Shown here: piece after piece, positions 1 to 7,611 of the stretch
Numbering within the stretch: position 1 is the first letter of the stretch
Layout: every line of letters begins with the position of its first letter
Assembly: GCA_024689485.1 (NCBI GenBank)
Contig: JAILDK010000056.1
Coordinates: 1 to 40,292, forward strand
Source of the DNA: Fibrobacter sp.
GTDB taxonomy: Bacteria > Fibrobacterota > Fibrobacteria > Fibrobacterales > Fibrobacteraceae
Direction of reading: 5' to 3'
Length of the DNA stretch: 40,292 bases
Made by a program: the position numbers and the translations under genes
The notes under the pieces: generated by a model
Databases searched by the model: none
What the model saw: the letters and a program-made list of their open reading frames with translations, nothing else
What the model was told of the DNA's origin: nothing

Positions 1-318
1 ACAGACGGTTCTTTGCGCTCCCTTTTCTTGGACTTGGGCGCGGATCAAGGAATTCAATTTTCGGGAGAGTCCTACCTTGCGCATCACCGCATATTGGTCA
101 TGGATTCTACAGGAAATTTAATCCAATCGATTCCTTCTCCAGAAGGATATTCCTTTGATCATCCAGAATGGATTTACGGCTCCGACCGTTACATTTCTTT
201 TACATTGACATCGGATTATCATGAAAAAATCGCCGTTTTGGACATTCAGGATTCTTCCGTTCATGTTTTGGTTTCTGGGAACGAAATTTGGCACCCCGAT
301 TTGTGGATAAACGAATAA
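1..318 (+). CDS. C-terminal end of a TIGR02171-type paralog (5' truncated by window edge)
   Basis: The frame is open from base 1 to the TAA at 316-318. The 105 residues match, almost position for position, the propeller part of the two complete paralogs that follow: FLDLGAD (their FLDFGSS/FLDFGGS), a TGNL strand, YSFDHPEWI (their YTFDHTEW) and GNEIWHPDLW (their GNELWHPNLW). The protein stops directly after this WHP-x-LW motif, whereas both downstream paralogs continue for about 300 residues into an SGNH-like domain. This copy is therefore either a naturally shorter family member or one that lost its last domain. Its start lies outside the window. Only 16 bases separate it from the next gene, so co-transcription is likely. 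Function unknown. Confidence 0.8.
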   Translation, partial: TDGSLRSLFLDLGADQGIQFSGESYLAHHRILVMDSTGNLIQSIPSPEGYSFDHPEWIYGSDRYISFTLTSDYHEKIAVLDIQDSSVHVLVSGNEIWHPDLWINE

Positions 319-334
319 AATAAGTTTTTTTAAC

Positions 335-3049
335 ATGGCAAAGGCACCTGCAAATTCTAATTTGTATGGGATGATTTTGCGCCTTGTTTTAATTCTCGCC
401 GTATGTCTTGCGGGCATGATTTCTTGTACAGATGAAGCTTCGACAGCGGACTCTTTGACAGCGTCTTATGACGACATGCAGCGCATTGTTTCGCAGGGGG
501 ATTCGGTTCAAATTCCTGCGGTGAATATCATATCCCGTTTTTCGTACAACTTTTATATCGACGTGCATGAAGTCACGGTGGGTGAATATGCGAAAATTCT
601 GAACGCATCTTTTGATTCTGACGAAAAAGATTATCCGGTTACCGACGTCTCTTTTTACGACGCAGTCTTCTTTGCAAACGAAAAGTCCAAGGCGATGGAA
701 CTCGATACCGTTTACAGCTATGAAGGACTTTCCCGATCCTCAGACGGGCACATCATTTACCTCGAAAATTTCACCACCAACTTCCAATCGAACGGCTACC
801 GCTTACCGACAGAAGCCGAATGGATTTACGCCGCTCAAAAAGGTTGGAATCCTTCGAAAAACGCTTGGACTTCTGAAAATTCCGATTTTGAAAAGCACAA
901 GGTTTGTGAACTTTCCAAAGACAAGAACGATCTCTGCGACATGGCCGGCAACGTTCTCGAATGGACTAACGACTGGCTCTCGAACACTCAGAACGCAACG
1001 GTCGAAAATTTCGCCGGAGCATCTGCTCCCAATTCTTTGAGCGAAGTGGTGGTCAAAGGCGGAAGTTACCGAAATGCGGCCAAAAACATCAACTTAAAGA
1101 ATCGTGGAGACGTTTACACGGTTTCCCCTCCGATGCACGCTGCTTATGTCGGATTCCGTTTAGTCCGTGGCGTTGTGGATTTTGTTCAGCAACTGGAAGA
1201 AGAGAACAGAGCTTCTCAGGCATGGAACATTCAAGCTTTGACTTCTGCAACGGAACTGAAGAATAAGTTGGGAGTCTTGAATTCCGTTTTGGCTTTCCGC
1301 GATGATGAAACGGGAAACCTTGGATATATCCGTTTTGCATCTTCCAATCCGACTGTTGTCGAAATCGTGGATACATTGGATGTTTACCATCCGACGATTT
1401 CTCCGGACGGCTCTAAAATTGCCTTCTGCACCAAGCCAGAAGGGATTTCGGGAAATTCCAGCTTGTACGTGCGCGACTTGAACGAAACAGGCTCGAATTT
1501 GGTGAGGCTCGATGTGGAAAGCGCGGCAATTCCGCGTTGGCGTGTACTCGGCGCGGATACACAGATTGTTTATGTGACAAGCGCCGCGAATAATTCGAAT
1601 GAAGCGGAATGGAAACTTGCTTCGACATGGAGCGTCCCTTTTGCGAACGGAACTTTTGGAACGCCGACAAAAATTTTGGACGGTTCTTACAACGGCGGTG
1701 TTTTGAACGACGGAACCTTGGCGGTCAGCGGAGCGAGACTGCTCCGTGCCAAGGTGAATGACCGTGAAGAAGTTTGGTTAAATGGGGAACAGGCTTGCAA
1801 CGCCTCTCTTTCCGAAATTTCGCATCAGGTTTTGTTCCTCGATTTTGGAAGTTCTACCGGGGAAAATTTTTCGGGAGAATCTTATTCGCCGCATAAGCAG
1901 CTCCTGGTAGCAGACACGAGTGGAAATTTGACCGCGATGATTCCTGCTCCGGAACATTACACGTTTGATCATACGGAATGGGTGGAAAACAGTCCGAATT
2001 ATGCCGTGGCAACACTCACCGATGACGACGGAGCGCATTCGAAAATCGTTTTGATTCACACAGCGGATTCTTCTGTCACGGAGATCGCTTCTGGCAATGA
2101 ACTGTGGCATCCGAATTTGTGGACAGACGCTTTGGAAGCCAATCAGCAGATGGATATCGACTTGGACAGTGCTGGGGTCTATGTCTTTAGGGGAGATGAA
2201 TTTGTCTATCAATTCTTGCGAGTCAAGATGGAACTTTTTTGGAACCGAGCGGATTCTTTAGAAGTGGTCTGCTTGGGAAGTTCACGTGTGGAAGATGGAA
2301 TTATCGCTCAAAAATTAGACTCGTCCTATGCTACAGTGAATTTGGGACATCCCGACAATACGCTTTCCTTTACTTTATTCATTGCGGAAAATTACGTCTT
2401 GAATCATGCCCACAAGTTGAAAGCGATTGTCATCGCATTGGATATCGATATTTGGCAGGCTTATGAAAACGTCCATCTCGATCAATTCCAAAAATACCCA
2501 GGCACGGTCTATGATCGAAACCATTACTATTGGAAAAATGGAACTCCGTCCTATTTCCCACAAATGGTTCAATCCTCCTACGCAGAACCCAATATTCGAA
2601 ATACCTATCTAAGCACATTAGGTTATAGCGCTTTGGAACCTCAAGGTTGGGGTGAAGTCGCCGAAGTCAATGTGGATTCTATGTGGGCTTCTATCCATCC
2701 GGAAATTATCGACGCGCAATGGTTGCTGTTGGAAAATTTCTTGTCTCTTACAAAAAACCAGGGAATTCCTGTCGTCGGCATCATTTTCCCGCAGTCTCCA
2801 TTGTACAAAGAAACGGGTTCTTTTGGCCGTTACGGTCCACAGCGTTCGGTGGCCGCTTCCATCATCGAGCGCTTAAATGCACTGCAAAAAAACTATCCGA
2901 ATTTCGTTCTGATGGACGAAAACAAAATGGGCAATCATGATTATTCCGATGCCATGGCGTATGGTCTTGATCACTTGGCGACTCCTGGTGCAGAGCAATT
3001 GACGGACCGTTTGGATTCTGTTTTGAGAACTTTGGAGACTTTCCAGTGA
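335..3049 (+). CDS. TIGR02171-type lipoprotein: FGE-like fold, TolB-like propeller, SGNH-like domain
   Basis: 904 aa. A hydrophobic segment (residues 14-30) followed by Cys31 suggests a lipoprotein, although the lipobox (MIS before Cys) is imperfect. An in-frame ATG at 371 gives a more compact signal peptide; neither start has a good ribosome-binding site. Residues about 70-280 have the formylglycine-enzyme/sulfatase-modifying fold (RLPTEAEW, CDMAGNVLEW, VVKGGSYR, GFRLVRG), but the catalytic cysteines expected after GGS are absent, so oxidase activity is unlikely. Residues about 340-590 contain PD40/TolB-like strands (HPTISPDGSKIAF). Residues about 610-904 look SGNH-like: LGSSRVEDG near 647 as block I and DHLATPGA near 878 as a putative Asp/His block. 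The architecture and length fit the Fibrobacter paralogous family TIGR02171, function unknown. The next gene overlaps by 4 bp. Confidence 0.85.
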   Translation: MAKAPANSNLYGMILRLVLILAVCLAGMISCTDEASTADSLTASYDDMQRIVSQGDSVQIPAVNIISRFSYNFYIDVHEVTVGEYAKILNASFDSDEKDYPVTDVSFYDAVFFANEKSKAMELDTVYSYEGLSRSSDGHIIYLENFTTNFQSNGYRLPTEAEWIYAAQKGWNPSKNAWTSENSDFEKHKVCELSKDKNDLCDMAGNVLEWTNDWLSNTQNATVENFAGASAPNSLSEVVVKGGSYRNAAKNINLKNRGDVYTVSPPMHAAYVGFRLVRGVVDFVQQLEEENRASQAWNIQALTSATELKNKLGVLNSVLAFRDDETGNLGYIRFASSNPTVVEIVDTLDVYHPTISPDGSKIAFCTKPEGISGNSSLYVRDLNETGSNLVRLDVESAAIPRWRVLGADTQIVYVTSAANNSNEAEWKLASTWSVPFANGTFGTPTKILDGSYNGGVLNDGTLAVSGARLLRAKVNDREEVWLNGEQACNASLSEISHQVLFLDFGSSTGENFSGESYSPHKQLLVADTSGNLTAMIPAPEHYTFDHTEWVENSPNYAVATLTDDDGAHSKIVLIHTADSSVTEIASGNELWHPNLWTDALEANQQMDIDLDSAGVYVFRGDEFVYQFLRVKMELFWNRADSLEVVCLGSSRVEDGIIAQKLDSSYATVNLGHPDNTLSFTLFIAENYVLNHAHKLKAIVIALDIDIWQAYENVHLDQFQKYPGTVYDRNHYYWKNGTPSYFPQMVQSSYAEPNIRNTYLSTLGYSALEPQGWGEVAEVNVDSMWASIHPEIIDAQWLLLENFLSLTKNQGIPVVGIIFPQSPLYKETGSFGRYGPQRSVAASIIERLNALQKNYPNFVLMDENKMGNHDYSDAMAYGLDHLATPGAEQLTDRLDSVLRTLETFQ

Positions 3050-5817
3050 GAATTTGGAACGCTATCTTCTTCGCTTTCTTTAGCCTCTTTTTAGCAGGCT
3101 GTTTGGAATCGTCTCCCAACACATCCAGTGAAAATAAAAGCGACGAAGAACCGACTTATTCGAACAATACCGACCCGACTCTTGACGGAATGATGTTTGT
3201 GTTTGCGGAAAATTCCCAGGCGATCCTCGGTACAAAAGATTCATCAGCCCGCGCCAATGAACGCCCGCAGATGACCGTGGATTTTGATTACAGCTTTTCC
3301 ATCGGCAAGCATGAAGTCACTTGCGAAGAATTCAATGCATACAGCAAAATGCAAATGGAATGTGCGGGAGATTCGCTACCGGTTACCAACGTCAACTATT
3401 ATGACGCAATCCTTTTTGCAAACGAAAGAAGTAAGGCAGAAGGCTTCGATACCGCATACGTTTACAGCTCCGCATTATTTGACGCAGATCATCGCTGTCT
3501 TTCGCTTGGAAATTTGAGCTTTCGCGCAGATGTCGAAGCTTATCGTCTTCCCACCGAAGCGGAATGGGTCCTTGTCGCTTCTCAAAATTGGAATCCTTCC
3601 CTAGGTTGGAATTCCGATAATTCCAAGTACAAAATTCACAAGGTTTGTACCGCTGACACGAGCGCTTCCGTCTGCGATATGGCAGGAAACGTCAGCGAAT
3701 GGGTGAACGATTGGCTGGGAAAATTCAAGGACACGACCTTGAGCAATTTTGCAGGTGCGCCGGATGGCGGAAACCTGGGCGAACGCATCATTAAAGGCGG
3801 CAGCTACCGCGACGCTCCAAGCTCTATGACCCTTTACAGCCGCGGGGATGTTTATACGGTTACCTCTTCGACGGCTGCAGAATACGTCGGCTTCCGTTTG
3901 GCAATCGGAAAAATTTCTAGTCCGACGTGGATGAGTTCTACGGGAAACGTTTCTTCTTCTGTCATCACTTCGCTTGCGAGTGCTGGGGAAATTCGCTCCT
4001 ATACAGGCTCTTACCAGAGTAAGCTTGCTTTTCGAAACGGGGAAACAGGAAATCTGGTTTACATCGATTATTCCAACGCGATTATTTCTGCAGTCGAAAT
4101 CGCAGATACGATAGACAGCTACCATCCGGATATTTCTCCCGACGGAAACCGTGTTGCATTCTGCACCAAGCCTGAAGGCATTTCGGGGACGTCAGAACTT
4201 TACGTGCGCAATCTGGATGAAACCGGTTCTAGTTTAGTGAAGCTGGATGTGGAAAGCGCAGCGATTCCGCGTTGGGCTGTTCTTGCCTCGGGTGATACCG
4301 TCATCCGCTACGTGGACGATGCGGGCAACAATACCGATGACGCCACCTTCCAATCGCATGCGCTGTGGCAAGTTCCCTTTAGCAATGGAAAATTTGGAAC
4401 GCCCGAAAAGCTTCTCGCCGGAAATTACCATGACGGCTATGACGCAGGTTCGGAATTTGCCGTTTCCGGTTCACGCCTTCTCCGCGCTTATCGAAATGGA
4501 AAAGACACCGTCTGGTATGGTGGGGAACAGGCTTGCAACGCTTCGCTTGCAAACGACGGATCCAAGCGAACGCTCTTCCTCGATTTCGGAGGCTCGATTG
4601 GCCAAAGCTTTGCAGAAACCTCTTACAACGCGCACAAAGCCCTTTTGATCGCCGACAGTACCGGAAACTTGACACAGGTAATTTCAGCTCCAGACGGCTA
4701 TACTTTTGACCACACCGAATGGATTTCTGGTTCTACGTCAAACGTCGCCATCGCTTCGCTCACCAATGATGCGGGCGCCCATCAAAAGATTGCCGTCGTC
4801 GGTTTAAGCCGCGCTAAAGTTTTTGAAATCGTCGAAGGAGAAGATCTGTGGCATCCCTGCCTGTGGGCAAAAAAGACCGAAAAAATTTCGGAATCCTTAA
4901 ACAGCGACAGCGCAGGCGTTTACTTTACTTCTGCAGGCGGAGAAGTGGATGTCATTCTGCGTTACAAGATGGAATTGCTTTGGGAATATCGCAATACTGC
5001 GAACGTATTGATTCTCGGATCATCCCGTTCCAACGCAGGCATTGCACCCAAAGAATTGGACTCCGCCTATTTTGCCATCAACGCGTCAAACGTTCCCAAT
5101 TCTCTGTATGAAACCCGTTATCTGTTCGAAAATTACGCATTGAATCACATGCCCAATCTCAAGTATTTGGTCGTCTCTTTAGACATCGACATGTGGTGGA
5201 AAAAGAAGACCGATGAAATCGAAAATTATTTCTATAAAACCTACAAGAAATCTCCCGGATTTGTCTACGATGAAAATCATGAATTTTGGAAATCCGGATA
5301 TCCGGCAGGTCTTGCAGAACGCACTGAAAATTCACCGGGTAATTCTATCTACCGCGAATGGTTGATTCCGACCCGTGGCTACAAGAACGAAGAATGCCAC
5401 GGTTGGGAAGAAGAACCTTCTATCGACAGAAGCGTAACCTGGTACGAAGAAAATCCGGCGCTTTTCCAGGCAAATGTGGACGAACTCAAGGAAATTCTCA
5501 CTCTTGCTTCCGAAAAGAGCATTACCGTTATCGGCGTGATTTTCCCGATGAGCCCAGGCTTTGCCCAAACGGAATCCTTTGGCCGTTATGGACTCAGCCG
5601 TTCCAAAGCTCCGGAACTCATCGATAGCCTTCAGAGCCTTTCGAAAACCTATACGAATTTTGTGCTGATGGATGAAAATAAAATGGGGAATCACGACTAC
5701 ACCGATGCTGCGGCCCAAAACCGCGACCATCTCTGTACCGTCGGAGCTATTCAAATGACAGGACGCTTAAATAGCCTGCTCGACTCTTTGGAACAAATCG
5801 GCGCGTCCACTCTTTAG
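3046..5817 (+). CDS. TIGR02171-type lipoprotein, second complete paralog
   Basis: 923 aa, starting at a GTG that overlaps the previous stop (GTGA), which suggests translational coupling. The signal peptide ends in a textbook lipobox (LFLAGC, Cys19). Domain order is the same as in the upstream paralog: FGE-like fold with RLPTEAEW, CDMAGNVSEW and IIKGGSYRDA (again without cysteines after GGS), TolB-like propeller (HPDISPDGNRVAF), then an SGNH-like domain with ILGSSRSNAG near residue 657 and DHLCTVGA near 894. The KPEGISG and LDVESAAIPRW blocks are nearly identical between the two copies, pointing to recent duplication or gene conversion. Likely outer-membrane anchored. An esterase or acyltransferase-like role for the last domain is only an inference from fold-level motifs. 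Confidence 0.85.
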   Translation: MRIWNAIFFAFFSLFLAGCLESSPNTSSENKSDEEPTYSNNTDPTLDGMMFVFAENSQAILGTKDSSARANERPQMTVDFDYSFSIGKHEVTCEEFNAYSKMQMECAGDSLPVTNVNYYDAILFANERSKAEGFDTAYVYSSALFDADHRCLSLGNLSFRADVEAYRLPTEAEWVLVASQNWNPSLGWNSDNSKYKIHKVCTADTSASVCDMAGNVSEWVNDWLGKFKDTTLSNFAGAPDGGNLGERIIKGGSYRDAPSSMTLYSRGDVYTVTSSTAAEYVGFRLAIGKISSPTWMSSTGNVSSSVITSLASAGEIRSYTGSYQSKLAFRNGETGNLVYIDYSNAIISAVEIADTIDSYHPDISPDGNRVAFCTKPEGISGTSELYVRNLDETGSSLVKLDVESAAIPRWAVLASGDTVIRYVDDAGNNTDDATFQSHALWQVPFSNGKFGTPEKLLAGNYHDGYDAGSEFAVSGSRLLRAYRNGKDTVWYGGEQACNASLANDGSKRTLFLDFGGSIGQSFAETSYNAHKALLIADSTGNLTQVISAPDGYTFDHTEWISGSTSNVAIASLTNDAGAHQKIAVVGLSRAKVFEIVEGEDLWHPCLWAKKTEKISESLNSDSAGVYFTSAGGEVDVILRYKMELLWEYRNTANVLILGSSRSNAGIAPKELDSAYFAINASNVPNSLYETRYLFENYALNHMPNLKYLVVSLDIDMWWKKKTDEIENYFYKTYKKSPGFVYDENHEFWKSGYPAGLAERTENSPGNSIYREWLIPTRGYKNEECHGWEEEPSIDRSVTWYEENPALFQANVDELKEILTLASEKSITVIGVIFPMSPGFAQTESFGRYGLSRSKAPELIDSLQSLSKTYTNFVLMDENKMGNHDYTDAAAQNRDHLCTVGAIQMTGRLNSLLDSLEQIGASTL

Positions 5818-5860
5818 TATTTTATATTCCATATTCGAAATGGATTTGAGGAATTCTAAA

Positions 5861-6898
5861 ATGAAACTTTTGAAACTCGCAGCAGCAACGCTTGCCCTTT
5901 CTACATTCGCCTTTGCAGACGAAGCTCCGACAGGCGCTCCGGTCGCCCCAACTTCCGAAGAACAGGCCGCGTTGAATGCAGTCAAGGGAAAACTCAACGG
6001 TAAAATCGTCTGGTCCACCTCCCGCGCCCATTCGACGCACGACCTTTGGATCATGAACGCAGACGGAAGTGACCCCAAGGCTCTCACCAATTCCTCTACC
6101 GTGGACTGGTTCCCGCGCTTCTCCCCGGACGGTCAAAAGATTATCTTCACCCGTTCCAAAGGTGGCTGGACCCCGGAAAACGATGCGAACTATCCGGAAA
6201 AATGGGACCTCTGGATGATCGACGTAAACGGTGAAAACGAAAAGAAAGTCGCCGACAACGCCACCTGGGGCACCTTCCGCCCAGACGGTAAAAACATCGT
6301 CTTCTCCCGCGGTGCAAAGGTTTTCCAGAAGAACCTCGAATCGGGTGAAGAAAAACTTCTTTTGGACGGCGAAAAAGCCTTTGACGAAAAAGGCGTCATT
6401 CTGCAGGAACCGAACCTTTCCCCGGACGGCAAGTACATCGCCATCACCCTTCGCGGCTCTATGCGCGAAACGGGCATCTGGGACATTGCAAATAAAAAGT
6501 GGAACAAGTCCGGCGACGGTTGCCAAATCGACTTCTTTGCCGATGGCAGCAAGGTTTACCGTGTGAATCCGACGGGCAACGGCGGCACCGCCGCTCCGAG
6601 CGAAATTCTTTGGTTCAACGTCAAGAACGGTGAACAGCAAGAAAAGGTCGGCTTCTTCGGCGTTCCGAAAGCGGCCAAGCTCATGGACCTTCCGGGCCGT
6701 CGCTCGCATGAATACTTCCCGCGCGTTTCCGCAAACGGCAAATGGCTCGTCTGGGGCGCAACGGCAAAGGGTCACGACCACGACATTTACGACTACGAAC
6801 TTTACCTGTGGGAAATCGGCAAGGATCCGAAGACCGCAGCTCGTATCACGTATCACTCCGGCAACGACCGCTGGCCGGACATCTGGCTTGCGAAGTAA
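5861..6898 (+). CDS. Secreted TolB-like beta-propeller protein
   Basis: 345 aa from the ATG at 5861, which has a GAGG ribosome-binding site and opens directly into a signal peptide (MKLLKLAAATLALSTFAFA, cleavage before DEAPT). An in-frame ATG at 5840 would put seven extra residues before it and is less likely. The mature protein has several PD40/TolB-type blades: DLWIMNADGSDPKALT, FPRFSPDGQKIIF, DLWMIDVNGENEKKVA, NLSPDGKYIAI and DRWPDIWLAK at the end. TolB-like propellers usually act in protein-protein interactions in the periplasm; no catalytic residues are recognisable. It lies 43 bp after the TIGR02171-type genes, whose middle domain is also a propeller. Its stop overlaps the start of the glutaminyl cyclase gene by one base. 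Confidence 0.8.
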   Translation: MKLLKLAAATLALSTFAFADEAPTGAPVAPTSEEQAALNAVKGKLNGKIVWSTSRAHSTHDLWIMNADGSDPKALTNSSTVDWFPRFSPDGQKIIFTRSKGGWTPENDANYPEKWDLWMIDVNGENEKKVADNATWGTFRPDGKNIVFSRGAKVFQKNLESGEEKLLLDGEKAFDEKGVILQEPNLSPDGKYIAITLRGSMRETGIWDIANKKWNKSGDGCQIDFFADGSKVYRVNPTGNGGTAAPSEILWFNVKNGEQQEKVGFFGVPKAAKLMDLPGRRSHEYFPRVSANGKWLVWGATAKGHDHDIYDYELYLWEIGKDPKTAARITYHSGNDRWPDIWLAK

Positions 6899-7611
6899 TG
6901 CTTCCTGAACTCCTCTGTGCCGCAGCGCTCGGCTCGTTTACCGTTTTGGATTCCGCAGAACATTCTGTGGACCATTACACGCAGGGCCTGTTTTTTGACG
7001 GGGGAGTCCTTTACGAAACTACAGGCCATTACGGCGAATCTCGCCTGTTCCGTTACCCGGCTCCGGGCAAAGCGCCGACGGATTCCGTTTCTTTGGAATC
7101 GCGCTTCTTTGGCGAAGGCTCCATTAAACTGGGGAACGATATCTTTTGGCTCACCTGGCGCGAGGGAACCGCTTTCGTTTACGACTCTCAAACGTTCGCC
7201 CGTAAAAGCGCCTTTCCGATTCCGACAGAAGGCTGGGGGCTCGCTTTTTATAAAGGCTCCCTGTTGATGTCCGACGGCAGTAACCGCCTGTACTTTCTTT
7301 CTCCTGGAGAAAAGAACGTTTTCCAGAGCGTTTCCGTCACGGACGATTCGAAGCCTGTCCGCAACTTGAACGAACTGGAAGTGGTAGGGGACGTCGTGTA
7401 CGCCAACGTTTGGCAGTCCGACTCCATCGCCGCGATCGATCCGAAATCGGGCAAGGTTCTCAAGTGGTATGATTTTTCAAAGATCGCCCGTGAGATCCGC
7501 AAAAAGATTCCCGGAGCCGAAGTCTTGAACGGCATCGCCTTTGACGGAAAAGCTTTTTGGATCACCGGCAAGAACTGGCCCGTGATGTACAAGGTTCAAA
7601 TCAAACCTTAG
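6898..7611 (+). CDS. Glutaminyl-peptide cyclotransferase (plant/bacterial five-bladed type)
   Basis: 237 aa. The ATG at 6898 overlaps the upstream stop (TAATG), so translation is probably coupled. The family converts N-terminal Gln of proteins to pyroglutamate. The motif series of the plant-type (Glu_cyclase_2) propeller enzymes is present in order: HYTQGLFFDGGVLYETTGHYG, RFFGEGS, FWLTWREG, EGWGLAF, LLMSDGS, NLNELE, YANVWQSD, VLNGIAFDG and FWITGKNWPVMYKV. The N-terminus (MLPELLCAAALGSF) could be a short signal peptide but is weak, so location is uncertain. The reading frame continues upstream to 6742, but that part only shadows the propeller gene. It converges with the barrel gene, overlapping it by 4 bp. 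Confidence in the family is high. Confidence 0.88.
   Translation: MLPELLCAAALGSFTVLDSAEHSVDHYTQGLFFDGGVLYETTGHYGESRLFRYPAPGKAPTDSVSLESRFFGEGSIKLGNDIFWLTWREGTAFVYDSQTFARKSAFPIPTEGWGLAFYKGSLLMSDGSNRLYFLSPGEKNVFQSVSVTDDSKPVRNLNELEVVGDVVYANVWQSDSIAAIDPKSGKVLKWYDFSKIAREIRKKIPGAEVLNGIAFDGKAFWITGKNWPVMYKVQIKP

Noticed and set aside
335-1200. An active formylglycine-generating enzyme
   Set aside because: The fold motifs are present but the catalytic cysteines are not found after GGSYR in either complete paralog.
5818-5860. A promoter before the TolB-like gene
   Set aside because: TATTTT and TATATT are present but no -35-like hexamer lies at a usable distance; co-transcription with the upstream genes is as likely.
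5822-6856. A 344-codon minus-strand frame opposite the TolB-like gene
   Set aside because: The plus-strand gene has a signal peptide, a ribosome-binding site and propeller motifs; the minus frame has none.
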